This document shows positions 27,051-36,000 of a stretch of 46,575 bases of DNA, in pieces. Position 1 is the stretch's first letter. Every line of letters starts with the position of its first letter. Source of the DNA: Methylobacterium sp. (lineage in GTDB: Bacteria > Pseudomonadota > Alphaproteobacteria > Rhizobiales > Beijerinckiaceae); the NCBI RefSeq assembly GCF_019750675.1, contig NZ_JAIEOF010000347.1, positions 1 to 46,575 on the forward strand. The letters run 5' to 3'. Below the pieces are notes generated by a model that was not told where the DNA came from, ran no database searches, and saw only the letters and a program-made list of their open reading frames with translations. Position numbers and translations under genes: made by a program.

Positions 27051-27380
27051 TCAGAGCTTGGCGACGAGGAGGCCGAGGCCGAAGCCGACGAGGCCGGCCA
27101 CCAGCAGCGAGGCGTGGGGCCATTCGGCGGACCGGTCGTGACCCTCGCGCAGGTAACGACGGCCCTGGTCGTAGGCGTCCTCGGCATAGTCGTAGGCCTG
27201 GTCGGCGGCATGCCGCACGGTGTCCTTGGCCTGGCCGTACACGTTCTCGGCGGTGCCCAGGGCCTCGCGGGCGCGGCCCTCGAACGAGTCCCGGTTCGAG
27301 CCCGTGAGGTCGCCCACCGCGCCCTGTACCTTGCCACCGAGTTCCTTGACGGCGCCCGTGATGCGATTCGTATCCACCAT
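27051..27380 (-). CDS. CsbD-like protein with C-terminal membrane helix
   Basis: This 109-residue protein begins MVDTNRITGAVKELGGKVQG, a CsbD-type start. It continues with a charged helical region (ALGTAENVYGQAKDTVRHAA) and ends in a hydrophobic helix (LLVAGLVGFGLGLLVAKL), as in DUF883/ElaB-like ribosome- or membrane-tethered proteins. The AGAGGAAGAG ribosome site supports the ATG at 27380. The 232-base gap upstream to the LuxR gene is AT-rich near 27580-27615 and probably holds the promoter; no clear GGAAC-type stress sigma site was found. Confidence 0.82.
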   Translation of the reverse strand: MVDTNRITGAVKELGGKVQGAVGDLTGSNRDSFEGRAREALGTAENVYGQAKDTVRHAADQAYDYAEDAYDQGRRYLREGHDRSAEWPHASLLVAGLVGFGLGLLVAKL

Positions 27381-27612
27381 GGTTCTCTTCCTCTTCCGTT
27401 GGGTTCCGGTCCGATGGGCGTGATGCCGATGGGACACGCATGGTCCCACGTCTCACGGCGCCGGTCGGACAGGTCAGCCGAGCGTCGTCCGGGTGGACGC
27501 GCCGCCCTCTGCCGATCGTGGTCCGGATGATCGTGGCCACGCGGTTTCGGGGCTGATGTGGTCCGCAACGAGCCCACATCAATAGTAAAAACGTATTATC
27601 CGATGGTTTTTT

Positions 27613-29070
27613 CTACCCAGTCGACCCGGTGGGAAATCCGTTGTTGCGACCCCACACGATGGCCTCCGAGCGCTTGTGGACGTCGAGCTTGCGGTAGAGG
27701 GCGGCGGCGTGGTTGCGCACGGTGTTCTTCGACAGGTTGAGGCGCCCCGCGATCGCGTCGTCCGAGAGCCCGGCGCAGATCAGGTCGAGGATCTGGCGCT
27801 CGCGCACGGTCATGTTGGGCGAGACCGTGTCCCCATGCTCGCCGCCCGGCTGTCGCAGGTTGGCGAGCTTCTCGATCAGGCCGCGGCTGAACCAGGAGGT
27901 GTCGGCCATCACCGCCTCGATCGCCTCGAACAGATCCCGCTCCGTGCGCTTGCGCTCGGTGATGTCCTGCAGGACCAGCAGCGCGAAGGTCTCATCACCG
28001 ATCTCGATCCGCTCGGCCGAGACCAGGCAATCGAGGTTGTTCCCATCCTCGTGCCGGAGGCAGACCTCGAGGCCGAGCACGTAGCCCGTGCGCGCCACCG
28101 CGGTCTCGAAGCGGGTCCGCGCGGCCTCGTGCACCCAGAGATTGAGATCGGCCGGCGAGCGGCCCGTGACGGCGTCGGCCCCGTAGCCGAAGACGCGGGA
28201 GAAGGCCTCGTTGACGCCCGTGACGGTAAAGCCCTCCGCCCGCACCAGCAGGGTCGGCACGGGGGTGAGGCGGAAGGCCTTGGCGAAGCGCTCCTCGCTC
28301 TGGCGCAGCGCCGTCTCGGCCTTCCGGCGCAGTTCGAGATCGGCGAAGGTGAACAGCATGCAGGGCTCGTCGCCGAGCTCCATCGGCTGCCCGGCGACGA
28401 TGACGAAGCGCGAGCCGCCTTCCGGCAGGTCGAGGCAGGCCTCCATCTGCGGAATGGTGCCGCCCGCGTTGAGGCGGGAGATCGCCAGTTCGCGATTGCG
28501 GGCCCCGGCCAGCACGTCGACCTCGTAGACGCTGCGCCCGATCACGGCGTCGCGGGTGTAGCCGGTCATCTCCAGGAAGCCGAGATTGACCTTGACGTGG
28601 CGCAGATCCGACAGCCGGCAGATCACCGCCGGTGCGGGGTTGGCGTTGAAGGTCGTCTCGAAGCGCTCCTCGGCCTCGAACTGCTCGGAGACGTCCTTGA
28701 GGATGAGCGCCAGGCAGCTCGGCCGGCCTGCGCGATCGGTCGCCACGAGGCTGCGCAGGGAGTGCACGAACGCGACGTCGGGCTGATCGGTGCGCGTGAC
28801 CTCGACCACGACATCGTGGAAGGTCTCGCCCGAGACCACCCGCTCGATCGGGTAATGGTCGGGGGCGCGGTTGTTGCGGTAGCGCAGGGCGAAGCGCTCG
28901 CGGTAGGCGTCCACGGTGGCGCCGAGTTCGTCGAGGGAATCGGCCCCGTGCATCGCGAGCGCCGCCGCGTTGGCGTAGGCGATGGTCTGATCGGGTTCGA
29001 CCAGGATCACGCCCTCGCTCAGGCCGGCGATGATCTGCCGAAGCTCATGCCTGTCCACCCCGACAACCAC
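27613..29070 (-). CDS. LuxR-type regulator with three PAS domains
   Basis: The protein of about 485 residues has three successive PAS-like sensory domains (about residues 10-130, 135-250 and 258-375; e.g. LSEGVILVEPDQTIAYANAA, NANPAPAVICRLSDL, NEAFSRVFGYGADAVTGRSP). It ends with a LuxR helix-turn-helix at about 420-482 (LTVRERQILDLICAGLSDDAIAGRL, LSKNTVRNHAAALYRKL). There is no kinase or receiver domain, so sensing and DNA binding are in one chain. The GTG at 29070 is preferred because GGAAGG lies upstream; a GTG at 29193 adds 41 residues but falls beside an AT-rich promoter-like stretch. It lies downstream of the TonB receptor on the same strand. Confidence 0.87.
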   Translation of the reverse strand: MVVGVDRHELRQIIAGLSEGVILVEPDQTIAYANAAALAMHGADSLDELGATVDAYRERFALRYRNNRAPDHYPIERVVSGETFHDVVVEVTRTDQPDVAFVHSLRSLVATDRAGRPSCLALILKDVSEQFEAEERFETTFNANPAPAVICRLSDLRHVKVNLGFLEMTGYTRDAVIGRSVYEVDVLAGARNRELAISRLNAGGTIPQMEACLDLPEGGSRFVIVAGQPMELGDEPCMLFTFADLELRRKAETALRQSEERFAKAFRLTPVPTLLVRAEGFTVTGVNEAFSRVFGYGADAVTGRSPADLNLWVHEAARTRFETAVARTGYVLGLEVCLRHEDGNNLDCLVSAERIEIGDETFALLVLQDITERKRTERDLFEAIEAVMADTSWFSRGLIEKLANLRQPGGEHGDTVSPNMTVRERQILDLICAGLSDDAIAGRLNLSKNTVRNHAAALYRKLDVHKRSEAIVWGRNNGFPTGSTG

Positions 29071-29208
29071 CGTCGCACCACCTTCCGCATCGCCTGCATC
29101 GGACGGGATCGTAACGGGGGCCCGCCCGGGCAGTTCCGGTACGGAGCGTCGGAGAACTGGTATATTCGGATTACTGACGTGAACGTGATCCACCAGGGCC
29201 TGCGGGCC

Positions 29209-31395
29209 CTAGAACCGCCCCGCCAGGGTCAGGCGCAATGCCGTCGGCTCCACCGGATGGATGTGCCGGTCGGCGACGCCGTCGGCCGCCTCGCCCGGCA
29301 GGCGCGAGGTGTAGAAGTAGGTGATCTGGTCCGCCCGGGCGTTGGTCAGGTTCAGCACGTCGAGGGACAGGCTGACCCCGTTGTCGAAGGTGTAGCCGAC
29401 CCGGCCGTTGACGAGCGCGGTCGGGCGAGAGCGCACCGAATTGTCCTCGATCAACGGTCGCGGCCCGAAGTAGCGCAGGCGCAGGGAGCCGAACCAGCCC
29501 GGACCCTGGCCGAAGGTGAATCCGGCCGAGGCGATCGTGGTGGGCGCTTCCGGCACCCGGTTGCCGATGGGGTCGCGGTCCGCGAAGCGGGCGTTGGTCA
29601 CCGTCAGGTCGCCCTCCAGGGAGAGCCAGGGCGTCACCGCGTAGCGGTTGGTCCACTCGATGCCGAAGCGCCGGGTGGGGCGGCTCGGCTCGGTGGTGCC
29701 GCTGTCGCCCTGGAACAGGTTCTCGGACGCGAAATCGAGTTGGAACAGGCTCACCGCCGTCTCCAGCCCGCTGAGGCTGCGGTTGCGCAGGCCGATTTCC
29801 GACCCCGTCGAGGGCACGAGGAAGGGCGAGCGACTGATGTTGAACAGCGGGCTCGCCGGATCCACGGTGGCGGTGACGCCGCGGGCGTCGTTCGAATGGA
29901 AGCCGCCGCCGTAATTCACGTACACTTCCGTGTCGAACCAGGGCCCGAGCACAAGACCGAGCTTCGGGTTGACGATGCCGTCCCGCGCGCGGCCCGAATT
30001 GGCCGGCGTGTCCGAGCGGACGTCGGCGTAGTAGCCGTCGGCGCGGAAGCCGACGCTGGTGCGCAGCCAGTCGGTCCAGCGGACCCGGTTCTCGACGTAG
30101 AACGCGGCGCTCGCCTCCAGCACCCGGTCGTCGAGGATGCCCGAACGGAACTGGCGGCTCGTCGTGTTGGCGAGCCCGACCCGGATGTTATCCGTGCGGG
30201 TCTGGACGCCGATCTCGTTCTCCATGGCCAAGCCGAACAGGTTGCCCTGGAAGGTATGGGAGACTTCGCCGCCGCCGAGCACCCGGCTGTCCCGCTGGCG
30301 GAACTGGTCGCCGGCGACCGGATCGTTGAGGAAATAGGTGAAGTCGTTGAACAGGTTCATCCGGTAGCGGATGACGTAGGCGCTCGCCCGGGTGAGCCCG
30401 GCCTCGCTCGTCCGGCTCCAGCGGCCGGACAGCGAGAAGCGGCCTGTATCGCCGCCATCGGTGGGGTTCAGGGTGCCGAAGCGGCCGATGATCTCCTCCG
30501 CGACCGCCCGCTCCGGGATCTGGTTGGTGGCGTTCCACTTCGCCCAATAGGCCATGCCCGTCAGGGCGAAGCCGTCGAGGGCCGTGCCCTGGCTGTAGCG
30601 GACGACGCCGTTGAGCTTGGCGAGCCGGTCCGGCACGTCCCAGGGGCCGTCATAGGTCTGGGCCTCGCCCGCCACGAGGAGGTGGCCCTGCCCGAGGGGC
30701 GCGGAGGCGATGCTGAGCGCGCGCTTGTAGCCGAAGCTGCCGAAGGAGGTGAGCGCGAGGTTGCGCTCGACCGTGTCGAGATAGTCGATCCGAACCGAGC
30801 CGGCCGAGGCGAAGTCGCCGTCGCGGACGAAGTAGGGGCCCTTGTGGAACGCCACCGCGCCGACGAGTTCGGGGATGAGGAAGTTGAGGTCGGCGTAGCC
30901 CTGGCCGTGGGCGTGGGTGCGCATGTTCACCGGCATGCCGTCCACGTGAAGCGCGATGTCGGTGCCGTGGTCGAGGTTGAAGCCGCGCAGGAAGAACTGG
31001 TTGGCCTTCCCCTCCCCGGAATGCTGCGAGACGATGAGGCCGGGCACGCTCTCCAGGGCCTCGCCCGGCCGGGTGATCGGCCGGCTGTTGAGGGTGGCTC
31101 CCGAGATCACGCCGGCGCTCGCCGCATCGACGCTCGGTAAGCCGCCGCCGGTGCCGGTGCGCCCGCCGACGAAACCCGCATTCGAGACCGGTCCCGCCGA
31201 GGCCGGTGCCGGAAGCTCCGCCGTCACCGAGAGTTCGGCGAGGTCCGCCTGCGCGGTCTGGGCCGCGGCCGTGCGGACCGGGGCGCCGTAGGACACGAGG
31301 CCGGCGCAGGAGGCCAGGAGGAGGGTTCGGCAGGCGGGCCGGGTCGGAGCGGACGATCGAGAACGGCGGGACGAAGGGGAACGAGCGGACGGCAT
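29209..31395 (-). CDS. TonB-dependent outer-membrane receptor under cobalamin riboswitch control
   Basis: The 728-residue receptor has a signal-like N-terminus (hydrophobic residues 23-45), a TonB-box-like LAELSVTAE and a plug domain (RPGEALESVPGLIVSQHSGEGK, FLRGFNLDHGTD). A 22-strand type barrel follows, ending in ALRLTLAGRF with the expected terminal aromatic residue. The plug carries several histidines (NMRTHAHGQGY), a pattern I remember from receptors of unknown ligand, not from BtuB. BtuB is also shorter, around 600 residues. A cobalamin riboswitch lies in its 5' leader, so it should be made when cobalamin is scarce. It may take up corrinoids, cobalt or a cobalt complex. GAGG precedes the ATG. 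Confidence 0.92.
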   Translation of the reverse strand: MPSARSPSSRRSRSSAPTRPACRTLLLASCAGLVSYGAPVRTAAAQTAQADLAELSVTAELPAPASAGPVSNAGFVGGRTGTGGGLPSVDAASAGVISGATLNSRPITRPGEALESVPGLIVSQHSGEGKANQFFLRGFNLDHGTDIALHVDGMPVNMRTHAHGQGYADLNFLIPELVGAVAFHKGPYFVRDGDFASAGSVRIDYLDTVERNLALTSFGSFGYKRALSIASAPLGQGHLLVAGEAQTYDGPWDVPDRLAKLNGVVRYSQGTALDGFALTGMAYWAKWNATNQIPERAVAEEIIGRFGTLNPTDGGDTGRFSLSGRWSRTSEAGLTRASAYVIRYRMNLFNDFTYFLNDPVAGDQFRQRDSRVLGGGEVSHTFQGNLFGLAMENEIGVQTRTDNIRVGLANTTSRQFRSGILDDRVLEASAAFYVENRVRWTDWLRTSVGFRADGYYADVRSDTPANSGRARDGIVNPKLGLVLGPWFDTEVYVNYGGGFHSNDARGVTATVDPASPLFNISRSPFLVPSTGSEIGLRNRSLSGLETAVSLFQLDFASENLFQGDSGTTEPSRPTRRFGIEWTNRYAVTPWLSLEGDLTVTNARFADRDPIGNRVPEAPTTIASAGFTFGQGPGWFGSLRLRYFGPRPLIEDNSVRSRPTALVNGRVGYTFDNGVSLSLDVLNLTNARADQITYFYTSRLPGEAADGVADRHIHPVEPTALRLTLAGRF

Positions 31396-31443
31396 GGAGC
31401 CTCGGGCGACGTCTGTGGCACGTCACCGCGAAGACGCCGGTCC

Positions 31444-31461
31444 GGATGCCGCACGGCATCC
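31444..31461 (-). other. Perfect hairpin between riboswitch and receptor start
   Basis: GGATGCCGCACGGCATCC forms an 8-base-pair perfect stem with a two-base centre, 49 bases upstream of the receptor ATG and 58 bases downstream of the aptamer. No U-run follows on the minus strand, so it is not an obvious intrinsic terminator. It may be part of the expression platform. Confidence 0.5.
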
Positions 31462-31518
31462 ACCCCGACACCCACCAGGACACCCCGCCCGATGCGTTCC
31501 GCGTGTGACCACGACTGA

Positions 31519-31710
31519 CGGCAGGTCTCCTGGCTCGCGGGTCACCGCCCTCTCATCGTCTTCCCAGGTCCCGGGGCCTGACGGACCCTTCACCCAGTGA
31601 CGCGTTGATGAGGGGCTCGCCGCTCACAGTTGCGGGGGCAGCCGCGGCGTTGGGGCCTGAGCCCCGCACCGCGTTCCCTTTCGATCCTCAGTGAAAGAGG
31701 AACCGTCACC
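31519..31710 (-). promoter_or_regulatory. Cobalamin (AdoCbl) riboswitch
   Basis: Read on the minus strand, the leader has the conserved cobalamin aptamer blocks in order: AAAGGGAACGCGGTG near 31680, then GCTGCCCCCGCAACTGTGAG near 31640. These are followed by GCGTCACTGGGTGAAGG, CCTGGGAAGACGATGAG and finally the B12 box GAGCCAGGAGACCTGCC, which ends near 31519. All core segments are intact. It would bind adenosylcobalamin and reduce expression of the TonB receptor starting at 31395. The mechanism is probably translational, since no terminator is visible. The end at about 31710 is estimated from the first conserved block. Confidence 0.95.
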
Positions 31711-31828
31711 CGTCAGGAGGCCCGAGGAGCCCCGGCCGCGTCAATGGGAGGCCGCGCTTTTCACAGGCCCTGTGTCCGGCCGGTGACGATGGCGCGCGGC
31801 CCCCGCCGGAGATCGCGGGCGGATGCCG

Positions 31829-32746
31829 CTACTGGCGCGCGATCCGGCCCGGTCCCGCCACCGGGAGGGTGGGCGCTGCGGCGTTGGTGCCCTCCTTGTA
31901 GATGGGCACGATGACCCGGAGCCACCCGCGCGTCTCGCGCCCGCCGTAGTTGCGCTCCGCGACGTCCCGCGTCACGTAGGCCTGCAGGTTCACGGGGCCG
32001 AAATTGTACCCGACGAGGCCCCCCACCGCGACCTGGCCCTGGCGCTGGTAGCCGGGAAACCGGGTCGGCAGATCGGTCGAGGCGAAGGCCACCGGCCCGA
32101 CCTCCCATTGGCCGAACTTCTTCGTCGCGGTGAGGTCGAGGTTCAGGTAGTCGGGATAGACCCCGCCCTGCGGCGAGACCGGGTCGATGAAGATGCCGTA
32201 GAGGAGGTTGGCCGTGAGGTTCAGCCCGTCCCCGGTGTAGCTCGCCGCGAAGCGGTGGCTGAAGGACGCGTTCTGGGTCAGGAACCGCGTCTCGATGGGC
32301 AGGTATCCGCCGAAGAGGTAGCTCACGCCGAACTTGTTGCCGAGGTCCCAGGCGAGCTGGCCGGCGAGCAGCGGCTGGCCGATTCCGCTCTGATAGGGCG
32401 TCCCGCGCGGGCTCGAGGCCACCACGGGCTGGATCGCGATGAGGTTCAGGCGGGCCCCGAACAGGGTCCAGGGCGTGGACCAGACGAAGGCCGGCAGGTT
32501 GATGTTCGATTCCGAGTCCAGCGGGCGGGTGTCGCGGACGCCGAAGCTCGAGGTGTTGACGAAGTAGAGGCCGACGGGGAGCTGTGCGCCGGTGGGTAGG
32601 CCGATGGTCTGGCCCGGCTGGGCGGCGGATCCGGCCATCGCCGGGGCCGACCCGAGGAGCAGGAGGGGGAGGCCGCGCGACAGGCGGCGCAGGAGGGACC
32701 GGAAGGCTTGGGACGGGGTCTCGATCTCGGATGGGCTGCGGATCAC
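31829..32746 (-). CDS. SphA/MetA-pathway-type outer-membrane channel protein
   Basis: The 305-residue protein begins at a GTG at 32746 with AGGGAG upstream. It has a signal peptide (hydrophobic stretch RGLPLLLLGSAPAMAGSA, cleavage near AMA-GSA). The body has alternating beta-strand texture with conserved-looking pieces: LPVGLYFVNTSSFGVRDTRP, NLTANLLYGIFIDP and YPDYLNLDLTATKKFG. This matches proteins annotated as SphA or phenol meta-degradation transporters, predicted beta-barrels for uptake of hydrophobic compounds. No degradation genes are adjacent, so the substrate is open. It is upstream of, but probably not co-transcribed with, the riboswitch-controlled receptor (gap of about 430 bases between coding regions). 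Confidence 0.75.
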   Translation of the reverse strand: MIRSPSEIETPSQAFRSLLRRLSRGLPLLLLGSAPAMAGSAAQPGQTIGLPTGAQLPVGLYFVNTSSFGVRDTRPLDSESNINLPAFVWSTPWTLFGARLNLIAIQPVVASSPRGTPYQSGIGQPLLAGQLAWDLGNKFGVSYLFGGYLPIETRFLTQNASFSHRFAASYTGDGLNLTANLLYGIFIDPVSPQGGVYPDYLNLDLTATKKFGQWEVGPVAFASTDLPTRFPGYQRQGQVAVGGLVGYNFGPVNLQAYVTRDVAERNYGGRETRGWLRVIVPIYKEGTNAAAPTLPVAGPGRIARQ

Positions 32747-33069
32747 GCCTGTCTCCCTGGGCCCGGCGGCCACGTGAAGGCGCCGGGAACGGCGCCACGC
32801 CGGCCGGGCGTGTCCCAGTCAGACGAACGGCCGCCGCGCTTTCATCCGCCCGGTGACGGGGCGGTTCCCGCATGTCGGCGCTCGCCACCGCGCGTGCCGG
32901 CCGCTATACGCACCCTGACGTGGATGAGCGCCTCCGACGATTCGCCCGGAGCGCCGTCCGTACCCGAGAGAGGGCGGTTCCGCCCGACGACGGGGGCGTC
33001 CAAGCCTGCCCGTCGTTGCTTGTTTCCCCGTCTTTGCATGTCCGCCCGCTCCTCTCATCGCCCGAGCTG
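32747..33069. other. Divergent intergenic region before the pha operon
   Basis: About 320 bases separate the SphA-like gene (minus) from phaAB (plus). The phaAB frame stays open upstream but adds only arginine-rich residues, so the ATG at 33070 is taken as the start. I see no clear operator, riboswitch or strong -35/-10 pair; promoters for both directions must lie here. Confidence 0.45.
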
Positions 33070-36000
33070 ATGCCGCCTCAACTCCTTCTCGCCACCGCCG
33101 CGCTCCTGCCCTTCCTCGGCAGCGCGGCCGTGATCTGCCTGCCCGGACACGCCCGCAATGCAGCAGCGCTCCTGGCCGGGCTGGTGATGGTGGCGGCCCT
33201 CGCCTGCATCGGCCTGCTCTACCCGGCGGTGGCCGGCGCCGACACCGTCGCCTGGAGCCTGGACTGGCTGCCCACCCTCGGCGTCCAGATCGTGCTGCGG
33301 CTCGACGGCCTGTCCTGGCTGTTCGCGGTGCTGGTGCTGGGGATCGGCGCCCTCGTGGTGCTCTATGCCCGCTACTACATGGCGGCCGAGGACCCGGTCC
33401 CGCGCCTGTTCTGCTATCTGCTGGCCTTCGTGGGCGCGATGCTCGGCATCGTGCTTTCGGGCAACCTGATCCAGCTGGTGGTGTTCTGGGAACTGACCAG
33501 CATCGTCTCGTTCCTGCTGATCGGTTACTGGTCCGACAACGCCTCGGCCCGCGACGGGGCGCGGATGGCGCTCACCATCACGGCGGCGGGCGGCCTCTGC
33601 CTGTTCGTCGGCATGGTGCTGATCGGGCACATCGTGGGCAGCTACGATCTCGCGGTGGTGCTCGCCTCCGGCGACGCGATCCGGTCCAGCCCGCTCTACC
33701 TGCCCGCCCTGGTCCTGGTGCTGGCCGGGGCGCTGACCAAATCGGCGCAGTTCCCGTTCCACATCTGGCTGCCCCGCGCCATGGCGGCGCCGACGCCGAT
33801 CAGCGCCTACCTGCACTCGGCCACGATGGTGAAGGCCGGCATCTTCCTGATGATCCGGTTCTGGCCGGTGCTCGCCGGCACCGAGAGCTGGTACTGGATC
33901 GTGGGCACCGCCGGCATGGTGACGATGCTGGTGGGCGCCTGGAGCGCGATCTTCCAGCACGACCTCAAGGGCCTGCTGGCCTATTCCACGATCAGCCAGC
34001 TCGGGCTGATCACCCTGCTGCTCGGCCTCGATTCGCCGCTCGCCGTCGTGGCGGCAATCTTCCACACGGTGAACCACGCGACCTTCAAGGCCTCGCTGTT
34101 CATGGCCGCCGGGATCATCGACCACGAGACGGGTACGCGGGACATGCGCCGCCTCAGCGGGTTGTGGCGGGCGATGCCCTACACCGCCACCCTCGCGATG
34201 GTGGCCGCCGCCGCGATGGCGGGCGTGCCCCTCCTCAACGGCTTCCTGTCCAAGGAGATGTTCCTGGCGGAAGCCGTCGACAACGCGGGCGACCACTGGC
34301 TCAACCTCGCCCTTCCGGTACTGGCGACGTTGGCCTCCGCCTTCACCATGCTCTACTCCGTGCGCTTCATACGCCAGACGTTCTTCGGGGCCGCCCCTCA
34401 CGACCTGCCGCATGCGCCCCACGAGCCGGTGCGCTGGATGCGCATTCCGATCGAGTTCCTCGTCTTCGTCTGCATCGCCATCGGCCTGGTGCCGAACCTC
34501 ACGATCGGACCCGTGCTCGCCGAGGCGGTGCGCGCCGTCCTCGGCGCGCGGACGCCCGACTACGACCTCGCGATCTGGCACGGCTTCAACGCGCCGCTGG
34601 CCCTCAGCGTCGTGGCGCTGCTCGGCGGTGTCGCGCTCTACGTCGTGTTCGGGCGGCGGATCAACAGCAATCCCCGGGGCGGCCCCTGGCTGATGGACCG
34701 CCTCGACGGCGGCCGGCTCTTCGAGCGCGCGATGACGGGTCTGGTGACCGGGGCACGCGGACTGGAAGGGCACCTGGGCAGCGAGCGCCTCCAGGTGCAG
34801 CTGCGCATTCTCTTTCTCACCGTGCTCCTGGCCGCCGTGCTGGCGGGGGTCGCGCGCGGGCTCGATCTGTTCGCCCCGGGGAAGAGCACGGATTTCGATC
34901 CCGCCTTCGCGCTGATGTGGGTGGTGGGCGCGGCCTGCGCCGTCGGCGCGGCGGAGCGGGCGAAGTACCACCGCCTGTCCGCCACGATCTTCGTCGGCGG
35001 GGCGGGGCTGGTCAGCTGCCTCACCTTCCTCTGGCTCTCGGCCCCCGACCTCGCGGTCACGCAGATCCTGGTCGAGATCGTCACCACGGTGCTGCTGCTG
35101 CTGGGCCTGCGCTGGCTCCCCAAGCGCGACGCGGCGATCCCCGCGCCGGCCGCCGAGGTGGTCCGCGCGCGCCGCCGCCGCATCGTCGACCTCTGCATCG
35201 CGGGCTTCGCCGGCCTCGGCCTCGCGGGCCTCGCCTACGCGGTGATGACGCGGCCGGCGGTCGACGGCATCGCGCGCTGGTTCGTCGAGGAGGCCTATCC
35301 GCGGGCGGGCGGGCGCAACGTGGTCAACGTCCTGCTGGTCGACTTCCGGGCCTTCGACACGCTGGGCGAGATCTGCGTGCTCGGCATCGTCGGGCTCACG
35401 GTGTTCGCGCTCCTGCGCCGCTTCCGGCCGGCTTCCGACAGCCTGGGGCGGCCCCGCCAGCAGGTGAGCCACGACGCCTACGACGCGGCCCGCGCCGACC
35501 GCAGCCCCGGCGAGACCGCCGCCGACGCCCTGCTCGTCCCCCGCGTGGTGATGACGTGGCTCTTCCCCTTCATCGTCCTGCTCGCCCTGCACCTGTTCCT
35601 GCGGGGGCACGACCTGCCGGGCGGGGGCTTTGCCGGCGGCATCGCGCTCACCATCGCGTTCATGCTGCAATACATGGCCCAGGGCGCCGAGTGGGTGGAG
35701 GCGCGCCTGCGCATCCAGCCGATCGCCTGGATCGGGATCGGCCTGCTGGTCGCGGTCCTGGCCGGCGCGGGCTCCTGGCTGTTCGGGCGCCCGTTCCTCA
35801 CCGCCTACTTCGCCTACTGGGAGCCGCCGCTGCTGGGCAAGGTGCCGGTGGCGAGCGCGCTGCTGTTCGATCTCGGCATCATGGTTTTGGTGGTGGGCGC
35901 GAGCGCACTCATGCTCGTCGCCCTGGCCCACCAGTCCCTGCGCCGCACGCGCTCCGCCGAGGCCGAAGCGGAGCGGACCGCCGAGGGAGAGACCGTCTGA
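33070..36000 (+). CDS. phaAB: Mrp/Pha cation:proton antiporter subunit A fused to B
   Basis: This 976-residue membrane protein joins MrpA (about residues 1-790) and MrpB (about 815-976), as in group 2 Mrp systems of rhizobia and relatives. The A part resembles complex I NuoL: ELTSIVSFLLIGYW, KSAQFPFHIWLPRAMAAPTPISAYLHSATMVKAG and the FHTVNHATFKASLFM helix. The B part has the typical LRGHDLPGGGFAGG loop. It exchanges sodium or potassium for protons as part of the seven-subunit assembly and helps pH and salt tolerance. Its stop shares one base with the phaC start (TGATG). The ribosome site is weak. Confidence 0.95.
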   Translation: MPPQLLLATAALLPFLGSAAVICLPGHARNAAALLAGLVMVAALACIGLLYPAVAGADTVAWSLDWLPTLGVQIVLRLDGLSWLFAVLVLGIGALVVLYARYYMAAEDPVPRLFCYLLAFVGAMLGIVLSGNLIQLVVFWELTSIVSFLLIGYWSDNASARDGARMALTITAAGGLCLFVGMVLIGHIVGSYDLAVVLASGDAIRSSPLYLPALVLVLAGALTKSAQFPFHIWLPRAMAAPTPISAYLHSATMVKAGIFLMIRFWPVLAGTESWYWIVGTAGMVTMLVGAWSAIFQHDLKGLLAYSTISQLGLITLLLGLDSPLAVVAAIFHTVNHATFKASLFMAAGIIDHETGTRDMRRLSGLWRAMPYTATLAMVAAAAMAGVPLLNGFLSKEMFLAEAVDNAGDHWLNLALPVLATLASAFTMLYSVRFIRQTFFGAAPHDLPHAPHEPVRWMRIPIEFLVFVCIAIGLVPNLTIGPVLAEAVRAVLGARTPDYDLAIWHGFNAPLALSVVALLGGVALYVVFGRRINSNPRGGPWLMDRLDGGRLFERAMTGLVTGARGLEGHLGSERLQVQLRILFLTVLLAAVLAGVARGLDLFAPGKSTDFDPAFALMWVVGAACAVGAAERAKYHRLSATIFVGGAGLVSCLTFLWLSAPDLAVTQILVEIVTTVLLLLGLRWLPKRDAAIPAPAAEVVRARRRRIVDLCIAGFAGLGLAGLAYAVMTRPAVDGIARWFVEEAYPRAGGRNVVNVLLVDFRAFDTLGEICVLGIVGLTVFALLRRFRPASDSLGRPRQQVSHDAYDAARADRSPGETAADALLVPRVVMTWLFPFIVLLALHLFLRGHDLPGGGFAGGIALTIAFMLQYMAQGAEWVEARLRIQPIAWIGIGLLVAVLAGAGSWLFGRPFLTAYFAYWEPPLLGKVPVASALLFDLGIMVLVVGASALMLVALAHQSLRRTRSAEAEAERTAEGETV

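Noticed and set aside
27381-27612. EcfG-type (GGAAC-N16-17-CGTT) stress promoter for the CsbD-like genes
   Set aside because: A GGAAC occurs on the minus strand near 27412, but no CGTT-like -10 follows at the right distance before the start codon.
31762-31774. CACAGGCCCTGTG palindrome downstream of the SphA-like gene
   Set aside because: A short stem without a T-run on the required side, so not a convincing terminator, and no regulator site is known to match.
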